The translations under genes were made by a program, and so were the position numbers. From NCBI GenBank assembly GCA_052390415.1, contig JBQTGY010000094.1:1-64000 (forward strand): 64,000 nucleotides of DNA, in the 5' to 3' direction. The notes beneath the pieces were generated by a model, which had not been told where the DNA came from, did not search any database, and saw only the letters and a program-made list of their open reading frames with translations. The stretch is from JANNWF01 sp052390415. Lineage in GTDB: Bacteria > Pseudomonadota > Gammaproteobacteria > Xanthomonadales > Xanthomonadaceae. Shown piece by piece: positions 52,735-60,543 of the stretch (its first letter is position 1; each line of letters starts with the position of its first letter).

Positions 52735-53379
52735 GTGTGGGAGCTGATCAAAGCGGGTGGCTGGACGATGTGGCCGATCATGGCCTGCGCGGCGCTCGCC
52801 GCTGCAATTGTTCTGGAGCGGTTCTGGACGCTGCGTCGGCGTGAAGTGATACCGCCCACCCTTGGCCCCGAAGTTCGCGACTGGGCGAATCAACACCGTC
52901 TTGAGCCCGCCCACCTGGACGCGCTGCGGCAGAACTCGCCGCTGGGTGAATTACTCGCGGCTGCCTTGGAAATGCGCCACAAGCCGCGCGAGCAGATCAA
53001 GGAGCGCGTCGAAGACATTGGTCGCCATGTCACCCATGAGCTTGAACGCTTCCTCAATACGCTGGGCACGATAGCCGGGATTTCGCCCTTGCTGGGTCTG
53101 CTGGGGACGGTGTTCGGCATGATCCGCATGTTCCTCGGCATTCTGGAAACCGGCGTAGGTGATGCCAGCCGTCTGGCCGGTGGCATCGGTGAGGCGCTGA
53201 TCAGTACCGCCGGTGGACTTTGTGTGGCCATTCCAGCGCTGATGTTCCATCGCTACTTCCGTGGTCTGGTGGCCGAGCTGGTCGTGGAAATGGAGAAGCA
53301 GGCAATCGCGCTGTTGGACACATTGGAAGCCGGCTCACCACGGGCCCCGGTCGCCCGTGGCCGCCGCGTGGGCAAGTGA
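52735..53379 (+). CDS. exbB: MotA/TolQ/ExbB proton channel protein
   Basis: A 214-residue membrane protein with one N-terminal span (about 12-30) and a C-terminal pair (about 105-135 and 155-180), where GTIAGISPLLGLLGTVFGMIRMF and EALISTAGGLCVAIPALM contain the conserved channel. It starts with GTG after GGAG. With the ExbD-like protein it would energise outer-membrane or LPS processes. ExbB/ExbD next to msbA is a known arrangement in Xanthomonadales. Confidence 0.92.
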   Translation: MWELIKAGGWTMWPIMACAALAAAIVLERFWTLRRREVIPPTLGPEVRDWANQHRLEPAHLDALRQNSPLGELLAAALEMRHKPREQIKERVEDIGRHVTHELERFLNTLGTIAGISPLLGLLGTVFGMIRMFLGILETGVGDASRLAGGIGEALISTAGGLCVAIPALMFHRYFRGLVAELVVEMEKQAIALLDTLEAGSPRAPVARGRRVGK

Positions 53380-53418
53380 GCGTCGCACTCATGCACCTTC
53401 ACCCATGAGTAGCCCAAC

Positions 53419-53838
53419 ATGAATTTCGGCAGCGGGCGGGCCAAGGACGAAGTCGAGATCAATCTGACCTCGTTGATCGACGTGGTGTTTTGTCTGATCA
53501 TTTTTTTCGTGGTCACCACGACGTTTGACCAGCGCAGCGCGATCAAATTGCAGTTGCCGGAAGCCAGCGGCGTGGCCAGCGAAGTCAGCGAACCCCTCAT
53601 CGTGATCATCGATGCCGAAGGGCGCTATTTCATCGGCGGCAACGAGGTGTTGCAGAAGGATGGACCGGCACTGCGCGAAGCCATTCTGGCAGTGGCGGGG
53701 GAGGGTGCCGACCGCGGGGTCAGCCTGCGCGCCGACGCACGCACGCCGCATCAATCGGTGGTGACCGCACTCGACGTGTTGGGTCAACTGGGCTACGAGA
53801 AGGTTTCCATCGCCACGGTGGGCAGCACTCCGCCGTGA
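53419..53838 (+). CDS. exbD: ExbD/TolR biopolymer transport protein
   Basis: A 139-residue protein with a single N-terminal span (about 19-37; INLTSLIDVVFCLIIFFVVTTTF) that holds the essential Asp of the proton path (SLIDVVF). The rest is a small periplasmic domain. It works with the ExbB-like partner. It overlaps msbA by 4 bases (GTGA). Confidence 0.93.
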   Translation: MNFGSGRAKDEVEINLTSLIDVVFCLIIFFVVTTTFDQRSAIKLQLPEASGVASEVSEPLIVIIDAEGRYFIGGNEVLQKDGPALREAILAVAGEGADRGVSLRADARTPHQSVVTALDVLGQLGYEKVSIATVGSTPP

Positions 53839-55598
53839 GCACATCGGTCGGGGGTGCCTGGCCGACGTATCGTCGGTTGTTGGGTTATGCCAAGTCCTAC
53901 TGGCTGCTGTTGGCGCTGGCCATATTCGGCATGCTGGTTGAAGCCGTTGCCGGCACTGCCTTTGTATCGTTGATGGAGCCGCTCATCAACGATGGCTTCA
54001 TCCAGCGCGACCCCACCGCCGCGCTGTTGTTTCCTTTGATCATCGTCGGTCTGTTCGTGGCCCGCGGTGTGGCGACGTTCGCCACGGATTACGGCATGGC
54101 GCGCGCCGGCCGCAGCGTAGTTCGCGATCTGCGCCTTGCGTTGTTGGGCAAATATCTGCGGCTGCCGACCACGCGCCTGGATGCCGAGCCAGTACCGGTG
54201 CTCGTGTCGCGCCTGAGCTACGACACCGAGCAAGTCGCCAATGCCAGCAGCGACGCGATCAAGATCCTGGTGACCGACAGCCTGCTCATCATCGGATTGA
54301 TCGGCGTGATGCTGTGGCACAGCCCCAAGCTGACCTTGATCATGTTTGTCATTGGTCCATTGATCGGCGGCATCGTCGCGGTGGTGGGCAAGCGCTACCG
54401 CAAGCTCAACAAGACCATTCAAGACCGCGTCGGGCAGATGACCCACGGCGCCGAGCAAGCCTTGGCGGCGCAGCAAGAGGTCAAGGTATATGGCGCGCAA
54501 GCCGCCGAGTTGAAACGCTACGGCGGCTTGGCTAGCGGACTGCTGCGCTTGCAGGTCAAAGTGGAGTCAACCCGCGCATTGTCTTCATCGGCCGTGCAAT
54601 TGTTGGCGGCGGTAGCCTTGGCCGTGATCGTATTCGTGGCCGGACGCGAAGCCGCCGCCGCGCGCCTCGACGCTGGCCAATTTGTTTCGCTGATGACGGC
54701 GATGATGGCACTGTTGCCATCGCTCAAACGCATCACCACCGTGCAGGCTCAGATCTCGCGAGGCCTCGCTGCTGCGCAGCATATTTTTTCGGTGCTTGAC
54801 CTCGCCGACGAACCCGACGCTGGCACCCGGTCGTTGGCGCGCGCGCGTGGCGAGCTGCGTTTTGTCGATGTGAGCTTGAGTTATCCGGACCAGCTGCAGC
54901 CGGCATTGACCGGCATCAGCTTCAGCGCCAGACCCGGCACGGTTACCGCCATCGTTGGTCGCTCGGGTTCGGGCAAGACCAGCCTGGTGCGGCTCATCCC
55001 GCGCTTCTACGAACCCGACTCGGGTTACATCGAACTCGATGGAGCCAAGCTCACCGACTACGCCTTGGCCGACCTGCGTCGGCAAATCGCCTTGGTCGGG
55101 CAAAAAGTCATGCTGTTCGATGCCAGCGTCGCCGCCAACATCAACTATGGCCGCGAAACCGAGTCCGACGCCGAGCTGCTGCGTCAAGCCGCGTTGGCGG
55201 CCAATGCGCTGGAGTTCATTGATCGCTTGCCGGAAGGCATGCAGTCGGCCATTGGCGACAACGGTGGACGCCTGTCAGGCGGTCAGCGCCAGCGTGTGGC
55301 CATCGCCAGAGCCGTGCTCAAGGACGCACCGATCCTGATTCTCGACGAAGCCACCGCCGCCCTGGATCCAGAATCCGAACACATGGTGCAAGCGGCATTG
55401 GACCGGCTGATCCCGGATCGAACCACCCTCGTGATCGCGCATCGACTGGCGACCATTGAACACGCCGATCAAGTGCTGGTGCTGGACCACGGCCGTCTGG
55501 TTGAACAAGGTACCCACCGCGAACTGTTGGCCCGCGGCGGTCTCTACTCGGTGTTGCATCGGATGCAGTTTCGAGATGAGGCCTTGCCGAGTGTTTGA
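53835..55598 (+). CDS. msbA: Lipid A export ABC transporter MsbA
   Basis: A 587-residue half-transporter. The N-terminal six-span domain (about 1-320) is followed by an ATPase with Walker A GRSGSGKTS, signature LSGGQRQRVAIARAVL and Walker B ILILDEATAALDPES. It flips lipid A-core to the outer leaflet. It begins with GTG overlapping exbD. The lpxK gene that normally follows msbA in this gene cluster is not found; the next gene is a ureide enzyme on the other strand. Confidence 0.93.
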   Translation: MSTSVGGAWPTYRRLLGYAKSYWLLLALAIFGMLVEAVAGTAFVSLMEPLINDGFIQRDPTAALLFPLIIVGLFVARGVATFATDYGMARAGRSVVRDLRLALLGKYLRLPTTRLDAEPVPVLVSRLSYDTEQVANASSDAIKILVTDSLLIIGLIGVMLWHSPKLTLIMFVIGPLIGGIVAVVGKRYRKLNKTIQDRVGQMTHGAEQALAAQQEVKVYGAQAAELKRYGGLASGLLRLQVKVESTRALSSSAVQLLAAVALAVIVFVAGREAAAARLDAGQFVSLMTAMMALLPSLKRITTVQAQISRGLAAAQHIFSVLDLADEPDAGTRSLARARGELRFVDVSLSYPDQLQPALTGISFSARPGTVTAIVGRSGSGKTSLVRLIPRFYEPDSGYIELDGAKLTDYALADLRRQIALVGQKVMLFDASVAANINYGRETESDAELLRQAALAANALEFIDRLPEGMQSAIGDNGGRLSGGQRQRVAIARAVLKDAPILILDEATAALDPESEHMVQAALDRLIPDRTTLVIAHRLATIEHADQVLVLDHGRLVEQGTHRELLARGGLYSVLHRMQFRDEALPSV

Positions 55599-55658
55599 CC
55601 CGAGCAGTCAGGTTTTGGGCGTCCCTGCCGAGCGCTGCACTGTGTCCCGCACGCCGAC

Positions 55659-56180
55659 TCAGGCGTTCAACAGGTAGGTCAGGTCCAACTGCGCTTCTTC
55701 GCAATTGTCCCCCTCACCCCCACGGTCAATCACCAGAAAATCGCTGATTGCATCCAGGGCGAGCAGCGGGTGATGCCAAGTGCCGCGGTGGAAGTTCACG
55801 CCTTCGCCATCCTTGGCGAGGAACGCGCGGGGGCGGTGATTGGGTGAGATGGCGACCACGATTAGATAGGGCGACTTCGACAGCGGAATGAAGGCTTGGC
55901 TACCAAGAGGATGGCGTTCCAGCATGCGGATCGGGAATGGCAATGGTCGCGGCTGAGCCCGGACCATGCTGATCAGTGGATATCCATTTTCGGCAGCGCA
56001 GTCGACCTGGCCCAGCGCGTGGAAGCGCTGCGCGGTGCCTTCGTTGATCAGAAAGGTTTGCGTTACGCTGCTGGCTGCAATCACATCGCCGAACGGCGCG
56101 AATGCTGCCGTTGTCAGTGCTTCGACGAGCAGTTGCTGCGGCGAGGCTGTGGGAGACACGTCATCGCGGGCATCCTTCAC
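55659..56180 (-). CDS. allA: Ureidoglycolate lyase
   Basis: A 173-residue cupin that turns ureidoglycolate into glyoxylate and urea. FAPFGDVI, LINEGTAQRFHALGQVD and FHRGTWHHPLLAL are the family features, with the Arg and His around the active site. A GTG start at 56180 overlaps the allantoicase stop (GTGA). It is last in the ureide operon puuE-uraD-alc-allA. Confidence 0.9.
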   Translation of the reverse strand: MKDARDDVSPTASPQQLLVEALTTAAFAPFGDVIAASSVTQTFLINEGTAQRFHALGQVDCAAENGYPLISMVRAQPRPLPFPIRMLERHPLGSQAFIPLSKSPYLIVVAISPNHRPRAFLAKDGEGVNFHRGTWHHPLLALDAISDFLVIDRGGEGDNCEEAQLDLTYLLNA

Positions 56181-57193
56181 GCCGGCCGCCCACGCAGCCG
56201 CAGCCGCGATACGCCGCCGTCGGGAAAGATATTGAAGCGGACGTGGCTGACCGGGCCGAGCGGGACGATCTCGTTGGTGAAGTAATGCTGGTGGTTCATG
56301 TGCAGGGACTGCTCGGACAACAAGGTCGGCCAGAACATGGCTTGCGTCACCAGCGATTCCGGCGTGCCGCCGCTCACCTGCATGGCTTGAATCGAGCAGC
56401 GGTCCGGGTAGTTGCCCTTGAAGTGACAGGTGTCGACTTCGATGGCCTCGATCAATCCCGGGCGTGCCAAGGCTATCAGGCACCAGTCGTTGCCCGGTTC
56501 ACGCCGGCGGCGGGTTTCCCAGCCATCGCCCATGTGGATGCCGCGTCCAGGCAGCAGCAGGGACGACGCCGGGCCGAAGTGTTGATTGTTGGCGGCGATC
56601 ACGTTGCCACCATTCAGCGCCGAGGCCAGATCGATCAAGCCATCGTTGTCGACATTGGCGGGATTGAATTCCGGCACGCCATAGACGCGCAAGCGAGCGA
56701 GTCCGCCGTCGGGAAACAGATTGACGCGTAGATGGGTAATCACCTGGGTGCCGTCACACGCAAAATAGTGATGGCTGTTGCCGCCGAGGTTGACCGAGGG
56801 CAACAGCGGCAGCCACTCGCTGTGGGCGTCTGCATCCGCATTTTCAGCGGTGCCGTAACAGGCGTCGACCGATGCAGCCGGCGGGTAGTTGCCGGTGAAG
56901 TGGCTGGTATCCAGATCCAATCCAAAAATGCGCCCAGGGCGTGCCAAGCGCACGATGCACCAGTCGTGCCCGGCGACACGTTTGCGCCGGCTCTCCCAAC
57001 CGTCCATCCACTTGCCGTTGTCGTCGTATTTGTCGGGGATGAACTGCGCCGGTGCCGGATTGAGCATGCGCTCCTTGTCGGCAAAGAACTCATCGCTGGC
57101 TTCAAGCGCGGTCGCGCCCAAGCGGGCATCGGCGAGATTCACATAGCGATGGGTGAAGTCCGGGGCATTGGGATCAGTGACTATGCGGGCCAT
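56177..57193 (-). CDS. alc: Allantoicase
   Basis: A 338-residue enzyme splitting allantoate into ureidoglycolate and urea. It is two repeats of a jelly-roll domain; each carries the same block: DGWESRRKR...GHDWCIVRLARPGRIFGLDLDTSHFTGNYP and DGWETRRRRE...NDWCLIALARPGLIEAIEVDTCHFKGNYP. Both ends of each repeat carry FPDGG. ATG at 57193. It overlaps allA by 4 bases and follows uraD by 25 bases. Confidence 0.93.
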   Translation of the reverse strand: MARIVTDPNAPDFTHRYVNLADARLGATALEASDEFFADKERMLNPAPAQFIPDKYDDNGKWMDGWESRRKRVAGHDWCIVRLARPGRIFGLDLDTSHFTGNYPPAASVDACYGTAENADADAHSEWLPLLPSVNLGGNSHHYFACDGTQVITHLRVNLFPDGGLARLRVYGVPEFNPANVDNDGLIDLASALNGGNVIAANNQHFGPASSLLLPGRGIHMGDGWETRRRREPGNDWCLIALARPGLIEAIEVDTCHFKGNYPDRCSIQAMQVSGGTPESLVTQAMFWPTLLSEQSLHMNHQHYFTNEIVPLGPVSHVRFNIFPDGGVSRLRLRGRPA

Positions 57194-57218
57194 GCAGGTT
57201 CTCTGAGAGGAATGTAAA

Positions 57219-57755
57219 TCAGACAGCCGGGGTTGGCAGGCCCGACGGGGGCGGGCCAAACAAATCGCGCAAGCGAAATTCGGCGATGTTTTCGATTTGG
57301 GTGAGGGCGGCGGAAAACTCGACCTCGGGCGAGTTGCCGACGCGCGCTTGCAACTGCTCGATGATGCTGCCGCGAGTATGTCCGCGCACCGCCAAAATAA
57401 ATGGAAAGCCGAAGCGGTGTTGGTATTGATCGTTCAGTTCATTGAGCTGGGCGAACTCAGCCGGCGTGCAGTCGCGCAGGCCGGCGCCCCCCTGTTCACG
57501 GTTGGATGCATCGGTGAGTTCGCCGCGCACAGCGGCTTTGCTCGCCAGCTGCGGATGCGCGCGGATCAGGGCCAATTGTTGGTCGACACCGGCACCCGCA
57601 ACGACTGCACACATGGCCCGATGCAAATCCGCTACCGATGCAAAGGGACGCGACGGCCAAGCGCCAGTGGCAACCCAAGGCGAATGTTCAAAGATGGTCG
57701 CCAGTGTCAAAGTGAAGGTTGACGCCTCCATGGCATTCAGTTGATCGAGGGTCAT
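57219..57755 (-). CDS. uraD: OHCU decarboxylase UraD
   Basis: A 178-residue 2-oxo-4-hydroxy-4-carboxy-5-ureidoimidazoline decarboxylase making (S)-allantoin. Features are FEHSPWVATGA near 22-32, IRAHPQLASKAA near 64-75, AEFAQLNELNDQYQHRFGFPFILAVRG and a C-terminal RLRDLF. The gene overlaps puuE by 4 bases. It acts upstream of the allantoinase step. The urate oxidase and HIU hydrolase are not in the window. Confidence 0.92.
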   Translation of the reverse strand: MTLDQLNAMEASTFTLTLATIFEHSPWVATGAWPSRPFASVADLHRAMCAVVAGAGVDQQLALIRAHPQLASKAAVRGELTDASNREQGGAGLRDCTPAEFAQLNELNDQYQHRFGFPFILAVRGHTRGSIIEQLQARVGNSPEVEFSAALTQIENIAEFRLRDLFGPPPSGLPTPAV

Positions 57756-58699
57756 GCGCGGACCTCGTCGACTGGTGACGGCGGATGTCGCGCGCGCCAG
57801 TGATTGGCGATATCAATTCGACGACACACCCACACCCGATCATGTTTGCCGATGTGATCGAGGAACCGCTGCAAGGCCACGAGCCGCCCTGGCCGGCCCA
57901 ACAATCGACAATGCATGCCGACTGACAGCATGCGCGGCGTCTTCGCGCCTTCTGCATACAGCACATCAAAACTGTCACGCAAATACTCGAAGAAGTGCTC
58001 GCCCGTATTGAAGCCCTGCGGCGTGGCGAAGCGCATGTCGTTGCAGTCGAGCGTGTAGGGCACGACCAGGTGTTGTTGGGTGCTGCCATCGGCCAGCGCG
58101 ACCGGCATCCAGAGCGGCAAATCATCACCGTAATAATCCGAGTCATAGGCAAAGCCGCCATGTTCGACCAGCAGGCCGCGCGTGTTCGGACTGTCGCGGC
58201 CGGTGTACCAACCCTGCGGCGCGCTGCCGGTGAGCTCGCGATGTATTTGCACCGCGCGTTGCAGGTGTTCGCGCTCTTCATCGATCGACATGTTCTGGTA
58301 ATGAATCCAACGCCAGCCGTGGGAGGCGATTTCGTGGCCGTTTTCAATGCAGGCGCGGACGAAGTCCGGCTGCCGCTGCATCGCCATTGCCACGCCAAAC
58401 ACCGTCAACGGCAAGCCACGACGTTCGAATTCTTCGAGGATGCGCCAGCCACCGACGCGCGAACCGTATTCGTAGATCGATTCCATGCTCATGTGCCGCG
58501 CGGGATACGCCGCCGCGCCGATGATTTCGGACAGAAACTGCTCGCTGCCAGCGTCACCATGCAAGACGCAGCTCTCGCTACCTTCCTCCACGTTCAACAC
58601 GAACTGCACCGCGATCCGCGCGCCGCCGGGCCAGTCGGCGAACGGAGGTTTGCGGCCATAGCCGGTGAGGTCGCGTGGATAGTCAGCAGTGATTGGCAT
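57752..58699 (-). CDS. puuE: Allantoinase PuuE (polysaccharide deacetylase-like)
   Basis: A 315-residue metal-free allantoinase of the polysaccharide-deacetylase fold. N-terminal YPRDLTGYGRKPPFADWPGGARIAVQFVLNVEEGSE and the central GWYTGRDSPNTRGLLVEHGGFAYDSDYYGDDLP are diagnostic. It opens the allantoin ring to allantoate. First gene of the ureide operon; ATG at 58699. The window shows a spacer of about 140 bases to the next gene on the plus strand. Confidence 0.93.
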   Translation of the reverse strand: MPITADYPRDLTGYGRKPPFADWPGGARIAVQFVLNVEEGSESCVLHGDAGSEQFLSEIIGAAAYPARHMSMESIYEYGSRVGGWRILEEFERRGLPLTVFGVAMAMQRQPDFVRACIENGHEIASHGWRWIHYQNMSIDEEREHLQRAVQIHRELTGSAPQGWYTGRDSPNTRGLLVEHGGFAYDSDYYGDDLPLWMPVALADGSTQQHLVVPYTLDCNDMRFATPQGFNTGEHFFEYLRDSFDVLYAEGAKTPRMLSVGMHCRLLGRPGRLVALQRFLDHIGKHDRVWVCRRIDIANHWRARHPPSPVDEVRA

Positions 58700-58837
58700 G
58701 CGGGTGGATTGGCTCGGTGCGAAGTTGCGCAAGCGCGATGGTGCGAGTCATCGCCGTCAGACACAAGCGGGTTGGCGGCGATGGCTGTGCCACGCGCGTT
58801 ATGCTCGTCCATCGCCCACGACCACACGAGTCAATGC

Positions 58838-59133
58838 ATGCCAGGGACGCAGAAAGAAGTGGTATTCCGATTTTTGGCCGAGCCGGCCGACGTCAATTTC
58901 GGCGGCAAGGTATTCGGCGGCGCGGTAATGAAATGGATCGACCCGGTTTTGCCTGCGCGGTGGGCTGGAGCGGCCAATACAGCGTGACCGCTTACGTCGG
59001 TGGCATCGCCTTCGAGAAGGCGATCAATATCGGCGACATCGTTGAAGTGCGGGCGCGCGTGCTGCGCACCGGCAGTACCAGCATGCATATCGCGGTCGGC
59101 GTGTGGGCGCGCAATCCGCGCGGCGAGTCCCGC
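58838..59133 (+). pseudogene. Frameshifted, truncated acyl-CoA thioesterase
   Basis: From ATG 58838 the frame gives a hotdog-fold thioesterase start (FRFLAEPADVNFGGKVFGGAVMKWID) and then breaks. A shifted frame continues with GFACAVGWSGQYSVTAYVGGIAFEKAINIGDIVEVRARVLRTGSTSMHIAVGVWARNPRG. Comparison with the expected Asp-Gln-Ala-Gly suggests loss of four bases near 58943. The second frame ends about 59130, where the neighbouring response regulator begins, so the last third is gone. Both defects make it inactive. Confidence 0.8.
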
Positions 59134-59136
59134 GTT

Positions 59137-59898
59137 TCATCCCTTGAACGTATACCCAACCCCATAGATCGACTCGATCGGACACTCCTTGTCCGGCACT
59201 GATTCGGTCAGCTTGCGGCGCAGGTTCTTGATGTGGCTGTCGATGGTGCGGTCGCTGACGACGTGGTCGTTGAGGTAGATCATGTCGAGCAAGGCGGCGC
59301 GGGTGTACACGCGGCCGGGGCGCTGGCCGAGGCCGCAGAGCAAGCGGAACTCGACGGGCGTGAGATCCAGTCGGACGCCATGCCAGCGCGCTTCGTAGCG
59401 GCTCTCGTCGAGACTCAAGGGTGAACCGGCCGTCGCTTCGCGCCAGTCGATGGTACGGCGTAGCAAGGCGCGCACGCGGGCAGCGACTTCGGCAGCGTGA
59501 AAGGGTTTGCAGATGTAATCGTCCGCGCCCAGGTCGAGGCCGCGCAACCGGTCGGCTTCGGCGGCTTTGCCGGTGATCATGATCAGCGGCACCTGGCTGA
59601 ATGCACGGATGGATCGGCACAAGTCAAAGCCGTTGGCATCCGGCAGGCCCACATCCAGCAACAGCACGGTGGGTGGAAGCGCACGCACGCTGGTGACGAC
59701 CTCTGCACCGCAGCTCAACACGCTTACCACAAAGCCCTGATCCACCAGGGTATCAGCCAGCAGTTCCGCCAAGCTTGGTTCGTCTTCGACGATCAGTGCG
59801 CTGCGCGCGGCGTTCGCCGGTGTCTCAGCGTGCCTATTCTCGGTGGGCGTATTCACGTCGCTGACCTGCTCCTCAGTTGCTCCATGATCTACGGGCAT
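59137..59898 (-). CDS. OmpR-family response regulator
   Basis: A 253-residue regulator with a receiver domain (about 33-148; phosphoacceptor Asp in VLLLDVGLPDANGF, Lys in ICKPFHAAEV) and an OmpR-type winged helix (about 155-250; LTPVEFRLLCGLGQRPGRVYTRAALLDMIYL...RTIDSHIKNLRRKL). ATG at 59898. It is divergent from the YfiR-hybrid kinase unit by only 39 bases, so it may regulate or be regulated by it. It has no dedicated kinase beside it other than the hybrid kinase. Confidence 0.9.
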   Translation of the reverse strand: MPVDHGATEEQVSDVNTPTENRHAETPANAARSALIVEDEPSLAELLADTLVDQGFVVSVLSCGAEVVTSVRALPPTVLLLDVGLPDANGFDLCRSIRAFSQVPLIMITGKAAEADRLRGLDLGADDYICKPFHAAEVAARVRALLRRTIDWREATAGSPLSLDESRYEARWHGVRLDLTPVEFRLLCGLGQRPGRVYTRAALLDMIYLNDHVVSDRTIDSHIKNLRRKLTESVPDKECPIESIYGVGYTFKG

Positions 59899-59937
59899 TA
59901 TGTGGAAATTGCGGACGCTGGATGAGCACTGCCTGAA

Positions 59938-60543
59938 GTGAAAGCGGCGGCGAAGCACAGGTCGAGAACATCACGTCGCTGGCTGCTGCAAGCCGGCGTG
60001 GCGCTGCTCATCTGTGTGCTGGGCCTGGCCACCGCGAGCGTGCAGGCCGACAGTTACGATGAGCGCCGTGTGCGCACGGGTGCCCGTTTGGTCCGCGCGC
60101 TGCTGGCCGCCGACGAAGACGTCTCCGGCAAGGCCAAGGCCAGCGGCCAGCTTGGGGTGCAGGTGTACGCGGGTGCGGCGGCATCGGTGGAGGCCATCAT
60201 TCCGTTGATCGCCCCGATCGGCGACGCCGGACCGGCAAAGGTGAGAGGCCTGCCGGTGCGGGTGACGCGGCTGACGCGCTTGCCGCCCGATTCCAAGCGC
60301 TTGCCGACCGTGGTTTTCCTCGCAGTTCCGTTGAACAGCAAGGAGTTTGAGGACCTGCTGGCATGGTGCATCTCCAACGGCGTGGTTCTGTATTCGCCGT
60401 TCGAGGGGGATGTGGAACGCGGCGCCACCGCCGGTTTGTCCGTGCAAGCCAAGGTGCAGCCCTTTCTGAATCTGGCCACCCTGGAAGCGTCCAAGATCAA
60501 ACTGCGCCCCTTCTTTCTCGATCACTCGCGGGTGTGGCGATGA
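59938..60543 (+). CDS. YfiR-like (DUF4154) periplasmic protein
   Basis: A 201-residue protein with an N-terminal export signal (about 14-37, LLICVLGLATASVQA) and the DUF4154 core: LGVQVYAGAAASVEAI, KRLPTVVFLAVPLNSKEFEDLLAWCISNGVVLYSPFEGDVERG, LNLATLEASKIKLRPFFLDHSRV. YfiR controls YfiN-type signalling proteins from the periplasm. GTG start at 59938. It overlaps the hybrid kinase by 4 bases, suggesting it acts on that kinase. Confidence 0.82.
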   Translation: MKAAAKHRSRTSRRWLLQAGVALLICVLGLATASVQADSYDERRVRTGARLVRALLAADEDVSGKAKASGQLGVQVYAGAAASVEAIIPLIAPIGDAGPAKVRGLPVRVTRLTRLPPDSKRLPTVVFLAVPLNSKEFEDLLAWCISNGVVLYSPFEGDVERGATAGLSVQAKVQPFLNLATLEASKIKLRPFFLDHSRVWR

